Of a stretch of DNA of 64,000 nt, positions 20,984 to 32,597 are shown one piece after another; position 1 is the first letter of the stretch; each line of letters begins with the position of its first letter. The notes under the pieces were generated by a model. That model was not told the origin of the DNA. It saw nothing but the letters and a program-made list of their open reading frames with translations, and searched no databases. The stretch comes from Distichodus sexfasciatus. Its lineage: Eukaryota > Chordata > Actinopteri > Characiformes > Distichodontidae. The stretch is from positions 2,936,777-3,000,776 of the forward strand of contig JAVGVS010000023.1 of assembly GCA_032718565.1 (NCBI GenBank), given 5' to 3'. Both the position numbers and the translations under genes were made by a program.

Positions 20984-21984
20984 TAACGATGTATCAACGT
21001 AAATCAATGTATTGCCACCACCCCCCCCAACCCTAACCCTAAACCCTCCCCCTTAGGAAAATACAATCTGCCACCGACAAAGACTTCTCCTTTTCCTGGA
21101 TTAAACCGTCGCGCAACAGAAAATGAGCAGCTTGGATTACAACATGTCCTCGCCAGTTGGACTGACGGCAACCAACATTGTTAGATAGACTGTGTGGGTG
21201 TTTACTCCCAGACACTCTTTGTGTTGTTAACGTCGTACTGACGGCATGCGAGCCGGAGAGTAAAGACAGGCTTTTAAGATTCTCAGCCATACCGCAGTGA
21301 CATCTTCAGCTGAGTAATATTGGAAAGCACCAACTGAACGCTCTCGACGCGCCAGAAACGCTTGTTCAAGTGCCGCGCAAACGGACGAAAGCGCACACAT
21401 TACAATAATTGCAGGGAGATATACTCATTTGTATTCAGTTTGTTGGGGAAATGGCATATCGCACAAATAAGACGTTCGTTTCAATTGCGGTTGGAATGCA
21501 CAGACGACTACTGGATGCTGAAGGAAAGCAGAAATCCTCTCACACCCTAGTTTACTGATCAAAAGAGTCAATATAATTAATTGCTGTATTATTTAGGAGT
21601 TATCGGGAGCTGGTTTGTTAAAACGCAGCAATGCTTGGAATTCCTCGAGTTTTTCATAAAGTGAGTCCCGATCGTCCAGGACGGCTTCCGCACTGACATC
21701 TGGGTTCGGCTCAATTTTACTGTTAACTGGAGCACGTCTGATCGGCCGGCCGTGCCAAGCATAATCAGCCCAAAGCGGGAAGTCTCGCTTCGTTTCGCGT
21801 TTAGTTTTTCGATTTTAAGAGGAGTTCTGCCCGGACTTCGGCAGAGGCGCTAATTCGATTCGGCAACTAAACTGTTATCCATTTACAACGTCAATTAGAC
21901 AAAGCTGTTTATCGGTTCACTGGTCACACAGAACAAACATCTAAAATGCTTCAAGTTGAATTTCAGCTATTTAACCGCATTAAG
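20984..21984. other. Unassigned single-copy sequence
   Basis: No gene or element recognised. A C-rich run at 21020-21053 includes two CCCTAA-like steps. Confidence 0.4.
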
Positions 21985-22236
21985 CGGGCGGCGCGGTGGT
22001 TAGCGATGTCGCCTCACAACACGAAGGTCCTGGGTTCGGTTGTGGGGTCTTTCTAGGGGTCTGTCTCTCCCCATGTTCGCGTGGCTCTTCTCTTCTCCTC
22101 TCCTCCCACACTCTAAAAGCAAGCAGCTTAGGTTGACTGGTCACTCTAAATTAGGTATGAATGTGTGTGTGTGTGTTTGTGCGAGTGTGTGTGTGCCCTG
22201 AGGTGTGTCAGTGCCCACCCTGAGTTGTTCCGGGAT
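21985..22236 (+). mobile_element. GCGGTGGTTAGCGC-headed SINE
   Basis: Head GGCGCGGTGGTTAGCGATGT then CGCCTCACAAC, followed by GAAGGTCCTGGGTTCGGTTG, GTGGCTCTTCTC and a (GT)-rich stretch at 22162-22195. The 3' side runs to CCGGGATAGG and abuts the GTGACCC-type element at 22237, whose own left terminus is missing. Confidence 0.75.
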
Positions 22237-22784
22237 AGGTAAAATTTTGGATTTTTTGCTTTTAGTGTTTTGAAACAGTGGAAGGTCTATACTGTACTGT
22301 TGTGAATCAATTTCGCTGAAAAACGTGACTTTCTTGAGGTGAGGAATTCAATTCCAGCAGAATGTTAAAAGTTTCTGTTTTGACCGCTCTACTCCAATAT
22401 TTACGGTAAATCCACTGGTTGACTAGCGTGAAGATATTTCTCCGGAATCCATCTCCGTCTCCCGAGTTCAGTTAACCTAACGCAGGTAGGCTATCCGTGT
22501 GGCTGTGAATGCAGCGTAGGCTACCGTAAATGCAAACGTAGCCGCGACTGCACCAAGCGTCTGTGAGTGCTACGTCGATAGTCAACTTCAAAGGCAGATT
22601 TCTCCGTTTCTCACTCGGCGTGACAGGAGAAACACGACTACTTGGAATGTTGATATCTCAGTCATATGTCGATTCATTCGATATAGGTATCGTTTTGAAG
22701 CTTGATTTATGCCCTTTCATGAAAACATAATAACTCCATTTTGAAAATCTGCGACAAGCGACTGGTTTTGCCGTGGAGGGTCAG
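22237..22784 (-). mobile_element. GTGACCC-type DNA element, left end lost
   Basis: The body runs through AGTGGAAGGTCTATACTGTA, GTTGACTAGCGTGAAGATAT and TGAATGCAGCGTAGGCTACC to a terminus reading GCGACAAGCGACTGGTTTTG, CCGTGGAGGGTCA. AAAT follows at 22785-22788, matching the target tetranucleotide of other copies. The opposite terminus is absent. Orientation is opposite to the copies at 25582 and 62000. Confidence 0.85.
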
Positions 22785-22788
22785 AAAT

Positions 22789-23519
22789 ATGCTTCAATTC
22801 ATATATTGAGGCTTAGCCCCTAGTTAGGATTATTTAAAAAAACACTAAATGCTCCCTTTTAATGTTTAAAATCTTGATGGAGGTTAGAATGAATAAGTTC
22901 CAGTTCAGTCAACAGTCTCGCATTGGGAAGCAGTGACCTTTTTACATTTTCAGAAATCATGTTTTTAAATTGACCCAAAGGCCACCCACATCCTGATGAT
23001 TTACGACTACACTGTAACCTCACATTTTGATTTAAGATATTTTCCCACTCAGCTGAAAAATATCTTAAATGAAAATGTGAGGTTACAGTGTAGTCGTACA
23101 GTGTAGTTTTGCGGCCCAAAACCGCCATTGTCTTCTTCTTCTTTGGTTCCTTCCTGGACATAAGGGACAAAGATGATCAGTCTGAGATTTAACATGACTC
23201 GTGCTTCATTATTTGCCAAGCATCATGTGATTCAAGTGCTGATTAACACCTCATCAGAAACAATGGAAAGCGATAAAGCCGCAGGCGTCCACTCATTTCC
23301 TGTGAGAATACAGCTCTCAGCGACGGCGTCCGGCGATTGCGTGATAAAATATGTTTAGCTGTTTGAAAAGCATGAAAATTCAGACAAGCAACAAATCCAA
23401 ATATCTAGATCCAGTCGGGAGCAGCTGTTGGTTTGCAGTTATTACTGGACTTTAAACACGGGGCGGCACAATTATTCGTAATTTAATAGTGTTTTCGATT
23501 CACGCCTCTGTGTGATCTC
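22789..23519. other. Unassigned sequence with a hairpin
   Basis: Nothing else recognised apart from the hairpin at 23003-23097. Confidence 0.4.
23003..23097. repeat. 95-bp inverted repeat, 40-bp arms
   Basis: The left arm 23003-23043 starts ACGACTACACTGTAACCTCA and the right arm 23056-23097 ends TGAGGTTACAGTGTAGTCGT. Arms differ by about one base (TTTTGATTT versus the complement of AAATGAAAA), with a loop of about 12 bases. The right arm ends followed by ACAGTGTAGT, a partial repeat of the arm's terminus. It may be a tiny MITE; a structured RNA is not excluded. Confidence 0.85.
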
Positions 23520-24430
23520 ATCTCTAAATGATAACTCTGCCTATACGAGCGCTTGCAACACTGAGTGCACCTCGGATCTCGCGTTTAGATCTATGGAACG
23601 CTGAAGACGCCACAGTTCGCCTTAAAGGCACCTTACTAAAGCGTCACTTTACGGCATAAAACGCAGTTTGGCAAAGGTGTGACCCTTCACTGGTCTCACG
23701 ATTCGATTACGATTACGATTATTAGGTCGATACGATATCTCGATGCATCACGATGCAGCCCATCAATTTTTCTACGTTTCTTCACATTGCACGCAGATCG
23801 TGCAGCCATGGTTGCTACCGTGATGCTCTTTTTAACTAGATTTTTATGTCGTAGCCAGAAAATCACCAAGCAATGTCATGATGATATAATTCAGGGATTT
23901 TCAACTGCTTCTGTCCCAGGAACCACCACTCAGACTAAGCAGTCGGAGTGTGGGAGGGAGTATTTTTTCATTGCTTTTTAGATATGTATTTGAATTAAAT
24001 GCATTATTCATAAAAACGCACAAATCATCTGGAAATGTTTTGGAAAATGAAAAAATTTAAATTAAAAAAAGGTGTCACGGACCACCTGCAATTCCGCCAC
24101 GGACCACTAGGAGGCAGGTGATCGCAGGTTGGAAGCCTCCATTATAATCGATTATGGTCTGGCATTGCATCGATGCAGAATTGTCCACGTCTGCACTGCG
24201 GTTTATCAATTATGTGTTCAATTTCAACACCCCTAGCGTTTGGCCACAAGTCAGTAGAGAACCGGGAAAAGTGCTGTTTTCAGTGGAGTGCCTCAAAACC
24301 AGCGTTTTCAACGAATAAAACTGCATAAAAAACTGTCAATTGCGTAGAAAATTTAGGCGAAATTTGGCGTTCCATGTAAGCATGTGGAGTGTTTCGAGCA
24401 CACAAGTAGGCAGAGTTGAGCGTGCACAGA
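23520..24430. mobile_element. Reverse-oriented hAT-like host with one nested insertion
   Basis: Left flank CTCTGCCTATACGAGCGC, CGTTCCATAGATC-like and AAGGCACC segments, and right flank GGCCACAAGTC and AAACACTCC-like segments, are minus-strand relatives of the host at 18619-20983. They are separated by an inserted element (23673-24236). The termini of the host are not clear. Confidence 0.55.
23673..24236. mobile_element. hAT-like element nested in a hAT-like host
   Basis: It is flanked by AGTTTGGC (23665-23672) and CGTTTGGC (24237-24244), a 7 of 8 match. The left end is AAAGGTGTGACCCTTCACTG and the right end, complemented, CTAGGGGTGTTGAAATTGAA. It is a reverse-oriented relative of 20218-20759 and shares the GATTACGATT steps, GGTTGCTACCG-type interior and GCATCGATGCAG segments. 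Confidence 0.78.
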
Positions 24431-25264
24431 CTTTGAGATTTTGGTTGGGAACGTTCAGCTGAATTTACAGAAAATTTCAATATTTCTTACTTGTTATACA
24501 CGCAGTAAGCTACAGCCCTCTTGGATTCAGGCAGAGGAATAAAGGATAAATGTGGTAGTAATAAATCCACACAGCACGGAAAGTCTGAAAACACACCTCG
24601 CATCCCAGTGCGGCTACAAAAAGCCCCTTTCCATTCCGTATAATCAACTTATTTTCTCTTGCATCGCTCCTTAAACTGATTTCACGGCCGGCAGCGCGCG
24701 TAACTCGTTACAGTGGCCGCGTCACCGTTGCAATGCATCTTTCCAAGAAGAAAGCCTGTTTGATCTGAACTTCTCGTCGCCTTAAGCTTCCTATTAATTC
24801 AGGCTCTAGTAAGTGATGCAAGCTAGCTGCTGTCTGAAACATTTCGTGTAAACAAGCGCCGGCGCTGTTAACTGGCAGAGCCAAAGCCCAAAGGCACTGA
24901 GGCTGTGTAGTGCTACAGTAGCAAGGCTATGTAGGTTTCGTTCTGTTAGAACGCCGGAACAATTCGGATCTGTTGTGCTGTTGTTTGACGGCTGAGATTG
25001 GACGGGTCGCGGCGGAGGCAACTTGGGGAGCTAAAAAAGTTCAAAACTTTAACGCTGAAAGCATGGAAGTACTTCAAATGATCAAAATACAGAAAGGTGT
25101 GTTGTTCAGTCGGAAAAGTTTCAGTCCCACAGCAGCAGTGCTATACACAAGAATAACAAAATATTAGGGATGCAGTCAACTGATAATTGCAGACTGCGTG
25201 TTTGCACATGGGCTGCGTCCTGAGTTGCATACTGCCACTACCTAGTGCGTAGAGAGCCGTTATG
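24431..25264. other. Unassigned single-copy sequence
   Basis: No feature recognised. Confidence 0.4.
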
Positions 25265-25577
25265 CTACAACTAGGTTTGGGTACCTTTCACATCTAAACT
25301 GATATTGGTACCAATACTGATACCTGGTGTTTGGTACCGATATTCAACGGTACTTAAATTCGATGCCTTGCTCTGAATGTGCAATACCTGGTATAACATA
25401 CGTACAATACCTACCATACTACAGTATTAGGAAGCAGCAGTACGCGTCTCGGGACACAGCCCATGTGCGAGCTCGCATTCGCTATGTGAGGCAAATACAC
25501 AATATAGTTGGTTAAAAGGCAGAGTTGAGCGCGTAAAGACAAAATTTTGCTCGGAAACGTTTCATCGCGTGTTCGGA
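25265..25577. mobile_element. hAT-like remnants
   Basis: AGGTTTGGGTACCTTTCACA with GGTACCAATACTGATACCTG is terminal-type sequence of a hAT-like element. 25518-25570 (GGCAGAGTTGAGCGCGTAAA) resembles 24413-24465. Boundaries are not resolvable. Confidence 0.4.
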
Positions 25578-25581
25578 ATTT

Positions 25582-26208
25582 GTGACCCTCCACGGCAAAA
25601 CCAGTCGCTTGTCGCACATTTATGTTTTCATGAAAGGACATAAATCAAGCTTCAAAACGATACCTATAACGAATGAATCGGACGACATATGACTGAGATA
25701 TCAACATTCAAAGGAGTCGGGTTTCTCCTGTCACACCAAGTGAGAAATGGAGGAATCTGCCTTTGAAGTTGACTATCGCCGTAGCACTCACAGACGCTTA
25801 GTGCGGTCGCGGCTACGTTTGTACTTACGGTAGCCTACGCCGCATTCACAGTCACACGGATAGCCTACCTGCGTTAGGTTAACTGAACTCGGGAGACGAA
25901 GATGGATTGAGAAATATCTTCACACTAGTCAACCAGTGGATTTCCACTGTGAATATTGGAAGTAGAGCGTGTCAAAACAGAAGCTTTTAACATTCTGCTG
26001 GAATTGAATTCCTCACCTCAAGAAAGTCACGTTTTTAGGATGGAAAGGGTAAGTTTTTCAGCGATATTTATTCACAACAGTACAGTATAGACCTTCCACT
26101 GTTTCAAAACACTAAAAACAAAAAATCCAATATTTTGACCAATGAACGTGTAATGTTCAAGCTCGAAACTTGTTATGTAGCGCGCCACTGGTTTCATTGC
26201 AGGGTCAC
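25582..26208 (+). mobile_element. GTGACCC-type DNA element, both ends present
   Basis: Begins GTGACCCTCCACGGCAAAAC and ends, on the complement, GTGACCCTGCAATGAAACCA. ATTT flanks it on both sides (25578-25581, 26209-26212), a 4-bp duplication. The interior matches the copies at 62000, 29038 and, reversed, 10435 and 22237. No coding sequence; non-autonomous, 627 bp. The right terminus is more diverged than the left. Confidence 0.88.
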
Positions 26209-26212
26209 ATTT

Positions 26213-26879
26213 TGCCACAAAATAGCGCCATACTCTTTAATAAAGACAGAAGGTGTGGGGCCATGGTTCGAATTACGGGGGGTACTGGGGGGCACTGTAC
26301 CCCCCAATCAAGACCCAGACCCCCCCAAAGAGACAAAAACAGAAGTTGCGGGGATGGGGTGGGGGGGGATTCTATTATGAAGGCAGTACCCCCTAATTAT
26401 GGAGGGTAATTCGCACTCTGCGTGGGACGTATAATATCTCAATTTCTAATTCTGATGATATGCTAGGCACAGAAAGTTAGCTTCCAACGCAGAATAAACG
26501 TCTTTATAAAAATATTAAGGCAATATTGGAAATATTACAACCAAGTATCGGGTTCGACAGCAATTATCGCCCCATTCTATTACGCAAAATATGTTTATGA
26601 TTCTGATTTCATCGAGCGTCCCCAACTGAAATGTCTGGTTGAGCTCAGACGGAAAGAGTGAAATGAAAGAGATATGAATGTAAGAGACTGTGTTAAATCA
26701 GCGTATGCTATTGTCTCGGCTTGAACGCGGTATCTAATAAAAATCGTATCGTAGTAAACGAGTCATTTAATCATACTGTATAATACTGCATTGTGATGAA
26801 TTACACCGGCCATCTTACTCAAGGAAGATTCCTAACCACTTTACTAAGTCCACATGTGGATAAACGATCGATGAGTTAT
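26213..26879. other. Unassigned sequence
   Basis: 26270-26405 has G- and C-mononucleotide runs (GGGGGG, CCCCCC) and resembles repetitive DNA, but I cannot name it. The remainder is AT-rich and unrecognised. Confidence 0.35.
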
Positions 26880-27850
26880 CAAAGAGGTGAGATGGCAATG
26901 AAATCTAAAAGTGTGAACCTTTAGCTTCAATCGTTTTTAACTCAATCACCGTTCCAGGAAACGCCTCAGCGCCCCAGAATTCAACAGGGTGATGCTGGCA
27001 CTTAGACAAGCTTAGAGGGATGTGGGACACCGGTTTACATTCATAAAACACCGCGAGTCTCCGCTGGCAGGAAGCTTGCCGTATTCTGACACAACCGCTG
27101 GCAACCTGGCACCGTGGCGCCCTCCTCCTCCCCCTCGCCTTCTTCATCTTTTTCCCCCAACAATGCATCTTCACTATCGCTTTCAGGGTCTGCCAGCGCT
27201 GTACGAAAAACGATTCCCGACTTCGCGCGCGCCAACAATTCCATCGTTCATTATTCCATTAATCGAAGCGCTACCAGCCGAGTCTAACGCAACGCGCTAA
27301 AATCATTTGCCGGTTCAGCTGGCTACACCCGGGCGACGGGGAAGACAATAACGCTTATCGTCCGCTATAACCCGTTTGCGAAGTTTATGCGAAGTTTAAA
27401 CCGACTTCGAAATTGCTTTTTATCTTGGTTCTCGGAAGTCAATAGCTAATTTGCACCAGCGCCGTGAAAAAGGGGTATTATGGGGTTTTACTTGCCATTT
27501 CCATTCACATTCCGGGCCATGAATTAATTCTCCTTTCAATTATTAGCCTCCCCCACTCACCTGTGATTCCTCCACTCAGGTGCAGCCGCCAGATTTCTTA
27601 TTGTCGTAGACCGACAATTGCTTCACATTAAACGGGAGGCCGACCGGCCTCGGGATTTTCTCAGCCGGCGAGGCTCCGGCCACGGATCAGCTGGCTTTGA
27701 GCCGGCCAAGTAACATGACGTGGAGGAAAGTCAGGAGGTAATCGCCAAGGCCGGAGGCCCTGAGCCTCCCTAACTGGCCCTGATTAGATTTAATTGATCA
27801 ACCCAGTCGTGATGGGATGCCTCACGGGAGTGAACCTGAAGTCCTCTGTC
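26880..27850. other. GC-rich single-copy stretch, candidate conserved non-coding
   Basis: Non-repetitive DNA with many CpG sites, and homeodomain-like TAAT cores near 27520-27548 (GAATTAATT, CAATTATTAG). An acidic minus-strand frame (27041-27244) is unrecognised. Appearance alone suggests it could be a regulatory block; there is no proof. Confidence 0.3.
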
Positions 27851-28013
27851 AAAGGAGGGAGTGGGGTGGGGTGGGTGGGTGGCTCCGGGATGGGGCGCAT
27901 CAGGAGGGGAGGGTTGCTGAGTAAGACTGGGGGAGTTAAGAGCTGAAATGCAGTCACTAATGTTAGTCGGGCACTCAACCGCTCAAGAGTCCCATGAATA
28001 AAAGTGACATACT

Positions 28014-28660
28014 GGTTAGGTATCGATTCGAAAATCTGAATCGATTCCCGATTCTTAGGCTCTGATTTGATTCAAAATTGATTCATGATTCTGGCGATTC
28101 ATGATCAATACGATGAATTGTTTCCCAGATTGCTTTCAGTCATTAACGCCATTCTCACGGACGCTCGCTGGAATGAACGCCATGGAACACCATATGCGCT
28201 TTTTGCTGGCGCTTTTAGAAGGCGTTGACATGCTTTTCACTATGCTTCCGCATTGAAGGCCTCGCGTTCGTCGTGATTTTGACACCAAGAAAACGTTGCA
28301 TGCAGCATTTATTTGACGCCACCCCAACGCGCAGCCGGCCGAACGCCGGTGCCGAACGCCTGCAGGGACGCCTAATTTCATAATGAGTAGAAAAATGGTC
28401 GGCGCCTTCCGGCGCCATTTAACGCCAGAAAACGCTTGGTTCAGACGTCCGTAGGAACGAGGCCTTAATGTAATGTATATGTAGTATACTGACTGCATTC
28501 TTCATGCCTATGCGAGGGAGGTCTATCAGCAGATTTACATCAAGTATCTATAGGACTGGTGAGCTGAACTGTGTCAGAAAGGAAACTAGTGTCATTACAC
28601 TGAAAATATGAATCGCTGAATCGATAGAGAAAGAGTTGTGATTCACTGTAATTAGAGATG
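28014..28660. mobile_element. Possible hAT-like pair of ends
   Basis: 28018-28135 is rich in GAATCGATT, ATTGATTCATGATT and similar motifs; 28610-28660 has AATCGCTGAATCGATAGAG then GATTCACTG. These may be the two degenerate ends of one element, with unrelated sequence (28136-28600) between. Ends and duplications are not clear. Confidence 0.4.
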
Positions 28661-28837
28661 GAAGTCACTCCGATAAGAGAGTCTGATAAATGCTGTTAAT
28701 GAAAATGAAGAATTGAAATGCTGGAAGTGGTAAAGAGGCTAAACTGAAGTTTTAACACTAATTTCACATTAATAGCCCCCCAATTAGTACCGCTCAAAAA
28801 GTTCAAGTGCTGTGACCTGAAGGTGGCGATCGAAGGG

Positions 28838-29034
28838 AGTTGGTTCCTGTGACTGGAGGGCCATCCCAGACTCGTGAAAGGTACCACACTTCAGGTAAGT
28901 CAAGAGCAAGGTACTGCCTCCCCAAGCACTGCCCAAAAGCTGCTAAGCCACGAGCGGGTCAAATGCAGAGGCCACATTTTATTGTGGTGCATTGTGTGCT
29001 GTGGTGTGTTCACAACCACTTAAACCACTTAAAA
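28838..29034 (+). mobile_element. V-SINE-like copy, degraded
   Basis: Head largely scrambled. Recognisable parts are GAGCAAGGTACTGCC, CCCCAAGCACTGCC, GGTCAAATGCAGAGGCCACA and GTGTGCTGTGGTGTGTTCAC. A GTGACCC-type element starts four bases after its end. Confidence 0.7.
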
Positions 29035-29037
29035 TAT

Positions 29038-29425
29038 GTGACCCTCCACGGCAAAACCAGTCGCTTGTCGCAAATTTTCAAAATTGAGTTATGTTTTCAT
29101 GAATGGGCATAAATCAACCTTCTGCAACGATAATTTGAGTATCGAATGAGAATCGGATTTGATATATGACTGAGATATGACTGGGTCATCTGAGTCGGCC
29201 TCGTCACGCCAAGTGAGAAATCATTGAGAAATCTGCCTTTGAAGGACTGTCGCCGAGTAATTCACAGACTTTTGCGCGGTCATACACAAGCAGATTTACG
29301 CCAGCCCACGCTGCATCTGGCTGTTGCTGGAGTAGCCCACCAGTGCTAACTGAACTCAGGAGACGGAGACGGATTCTGAGAAATATCTTCACTACGAAGA
29401 ACCAGTGATTTCTACCTTCATTGCA
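29038..29425 (+). mobile_element. GTGACCC-type DNA element, truncated and diverged
   Basis: Left terminus GTGACCCTCCACGGCAAAAC, CAGTCGCTTGTCGCAAAT is intact. The body (CACGCCAAGTGAGAAAT; GAGACGGATTCTGAGAAATA) is more diverged than other copies, and the right half and right end are missing. ATAT precedes it. Confidence 0.8.
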
Positions 29426-29447
29426 ATAGAATATATGGGCAATATTT

Positions 29448-29662
29448 TGGGAGCAGCTGATAGCCGTTCCCAGACTGTGCTGCTGCCCACAGTTCAAACC
29501 CGGCCCGTAAAGATACCACTGAGGTACTGCATGGAGTGTAAGGCACTGTCTATGCCAGCTGCCCACCACCTTGCACGATGGGTCAATGCAGGTCTACATT
29601 TCTGCTTGTGCACTGCATGATGTGCTGTGTTCACATGACATGCAATCTCTCATCTACTTTTA
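29448..29662 (+). mobile_element. V-SINE-like copy, degraded
   Basis: GGGAGCAGCTGATAGCCGTT replaces the usual head. ACCACTGAGGTACTGCATGG, GATGGGTCAATGCAGGTCTA and TGTGCTGTGTTCACATGACA keep the family order with many changes. Confidence 0.6.
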
Positions 29663-30512
29663 TTTTCAGTTTTTTCCATTTTCATTTGAGTGTAAAAAAT
29701 GAAATAGGGAAATACTATTCAATATATTTATTTAAAAAATATCTTAAGTTTATGAATAAACACAAATAACAAATGATACCTAGTATTCGAAAGAGAAGTC
29801 AATTATTTTTATATTTATATTAAAATTAAACTCTAGATCTTGACGCTAGTAGATAGACGCCTCGTCTGGCTTTCGATACAAAGATGCATTTTAAATTATT
29901 TACTGAGCTATTAAATCATTACATCACGTTTTTTTAAAAACCCGCCACCAGTAATTCCAAACTGTTCGCTCTGTCAATGCCGTTCAAGAGGTGGTGAGTG
30001 TTTAAAGGTGTAACTGTTAATGGCTCACCTTGGGAGGTCAGGAACCCATAGTAAATTATTATGTTTCATGGTAAACGCATTAACCAGTTTATTTGAGCGT
30101 CCAGCCCTTCAACCTTGCTGAGTTTAGATTGAGCTTATTTACTAGAAATAAATTTGATTTCCGGTTACATAAATGAGTTACGCTTAGTTTCCCTCGCTTG
30201 TGTTGGGAACCCTGACGAATCCGTGATTCTCAGACCCACCCTCCACTAATGAATACCTGCGAAGGGAGTTTCGCTGGATGAGCTTGCTCACGTCCTGGGG
30301 AAGAGGGGTTGATGAGAGAGACGCGAAGGAACGCAGCAATGGCGCGGTGACTTATGGTCTATTGTGTTATGATTACAGCCACAAACGGGCGTGAAGGGTC
30401 TCTGATCAAACGGGTTTACGAGTGCGCACCGTAACCGACGGGTGGGATGAGGAGCACGATTAGAGAGGTGAACCTTCACTGTCTCGCACCATTCGAGAGG
30501 ATTGGTACGTCA
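29663..30512. other. Unassigned AT-rich, then mixed sequence
   Basis: 30220-30480 is more GC-balanced and could be conserved. No feature recognised. Confidence 0.35.
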
Positions 30513-30995
30513 GGTCAACAATTCGATTCGATTACGACATCTCGATGCATCCCATCAGCTTTTCCACATTACTTCACACTGCACGCAGACTGGGCACGGA
30601 TCGCAGATCGGACAGCCATAGTTACTAAGGGTGTTGACATGAATCACATAATCGATGCATCGCGATGCAGACGTGGACGATTCTGCATCGATGCAGAGGC
30701 AGTACATAATCGGTGCTGTTTAAACTGTACGGTCGTCGCGCTGCTAGTAGCGAGACGGGAGACGGGGAAAATGTAAAGAGCTTCCCCAGAGTACAAATGA
30801 GTCCAAACTGGAAGCCCAAAGTTACTCTGAGGCTTTAATATTTCTTTATTTTAAATTGATCAGAAAATATTTTTCCATTATATAAATGTTAAAGAGTAAC
30901 CAATACGAAAAGACAAATATAGAAAAATATACATTTTTGGTATCAAGTAACTTGTTCTGTTTCAGGTGGATACCAAATTAAGAAAGAAGGATTTC
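30513..30995. mobile_element. hAT-like fragments
   Basis: ATTCGATTCGATTACGACAT with TCTCGATGCATCCCATCAGC relates to 23700-23760. GGGTGTTGACATG and GCATCGATGCAG at 30632-30705 relate to 20218 and 24170-24236. 30796-30960 (AATGAGTCCAAACTGG; AATGTTAAAGAGTAACC) relates to the interior shared by 6905 and 49708. It is a patchwork of at least two families. Confidence 0.5.
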
Positions 30996-30998
30996 ACA

Positions 30999-31366
30999 CA
31001 CTGCAAAAAATCAGTGTCAGAAAATAAGAAAAGGAAAGTGTAATAAGAAGGAACCAGAATAAAGCAAAATTATCTACCAATATAGTGAGAGAATTTATCT
31101 TGTAAAGATCTCCTAAAACGAGAAAAAAATCTTTCCATTTTTCCATGTTCTTAGCTTTAATATTCTTAAAATAAGCAAAGTTGTCACGACTTTCTTAACT
31201 CAGAGGGAGTGGAGTAATAATATGAGAACCTGTCAATTCTTTTATTTAAATTCTCTTATTTCGCAGCAGAAGTTCTATAATCAGCAAATTTTTCTAATAA
31301 GATTAAGAAATTCATTTTTTCTTTTTAAAGATTTTCTGGCTTGTTAAGATTTCATTTTTGCAGGCA
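30999..31366. mobile_element. CACTGCA-ended DNA element
   Basis: Begins CACTGCAAAAAATCAGTGTC and ends, complemented, CTGCCTGCAAAAATGAAATC. The body AATAAGAAGGAACCAG, CAAAATTATCTACCAATATA, AGATCTCCTAAAAC and GATTTTCTGGCTTGTTAAGA is shared with 40971-41425, the better preserved copy. AT-rich and non-coding; TA-target families have such elements, but I cannot confirm the target here. Confidence 0.75.
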
Positions 31367-32597
31367 GTAATAAATATGGCACGTCTCCTTTCTATAATAA
31401 AACCTCTGTTTCACAAAAAAGTCTGTTCTCAATTTTATTTCAGTAGTTATATCTACAGTTCTATATTTTTACAATACTTAGAGCTAAAATGAATAATGAT
31501 ATGAAATAATTTATCAATAGCTGCTCACATTTGTGGTGCAAAATGTTAAAATGCACTGTGTTTTATGAGAGAAGATATTTAATTTGATAATCTTTCAGCA
31601 GTCAGCCAGGCCTGCAGCTACAAAAAACATTTATTTTATTTAGGAATTTATTTTATTTGATATTATGACAGTTAAATGTCAGCATTCAGTGCTGAATAAA
31701 TCATTTCATGAAACTGCAATGCCTGTCACACAGTCCCATCTATAACAGCAAGGGCACAAAAAATTGGCATAATAATTTCTTTTAGCATCTCGGTTTTCGG
31801 CAAAGTGTTTCTTCATTTTTGGTTTTCGGTTTCGGCGCACGCCGTTGTCTGTCCTTGTCAAAAACACAACACTTCCACATTCTTGGTATTTATGTTTCCT
31901 CCAGGACAGTCTCGAGATGGTTTTGTAATCTTCTATGCTGTTTCATGGACTTCCTTCCAGTATGACATTCGGGAAAACAGTCCATGAATCATCCCCAACA
32001 GCTCTAATGAATCAACGCTCGACAGACGCAATTTCCCCTCAAAATCCCAGTAAACATTTAAGGATCAGCCTCGCCGATCAACCTCATATCAACACTGGAA
32101 TCACCGGCTACGTCTGCCAGGTCAAGAGAGCGTTGAAATCTAATAGCGAGTATGATGACTGTGCTTAGGGCCTTGTGCTCTTTTTCACCACAAGAGACTC
32201 AAAACAGGAGTAAATCTAATTTTTCCCTAGCTGGCGTTATTGAAAGGGGGAAAAATCCACTTTTCTATTACAGTCTACTTGGAACAGCGATAAAACTTTA
32301 AATTGGCTTTTTTTTCTCCCCAACTAAATAAAATGTGCTTAAAATGTTTTAGTCACCCAATTATATTAATATCACGCTACAGCTCCTAAGCCCTGGACTC
32401 AGTGATGCAAATGTGAGGTGCTGACACCCTAAGACCAAGGATGTCAAACTCCATTCTTCGAGAAGTGCAGTTTTCCCAGCTTAAACTTTCAACGCTCAGG
32501 TGAAAATGACTTTTTTCCTCGTCAGTAGGAAAAGGATTGATTTAAACCTGTTAAGCGGCTGGAAATTACCACTGTTCTTCAAAGCAACGTTTTACCT
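31367..32597. other. Unassigned AT-rich sequence
   Basis: No gene or element recognised. A short G/C-balanced segment at 31900-32160 is unremarkable. Confidence 0.4.

Noticed and set aside
21028..21053. Telomere-like CCCTAA steps
   Set aside because: Only about two units in a C-rich run; not a telomeric array or a convincing interstitial telomere.
27041..27244. Acidic minus-strand 67-codon frame
   Set aside because: A glutamate-rich run arises from CTC/CCT-rich plus-strand sequence. No family match and no splice evidence.
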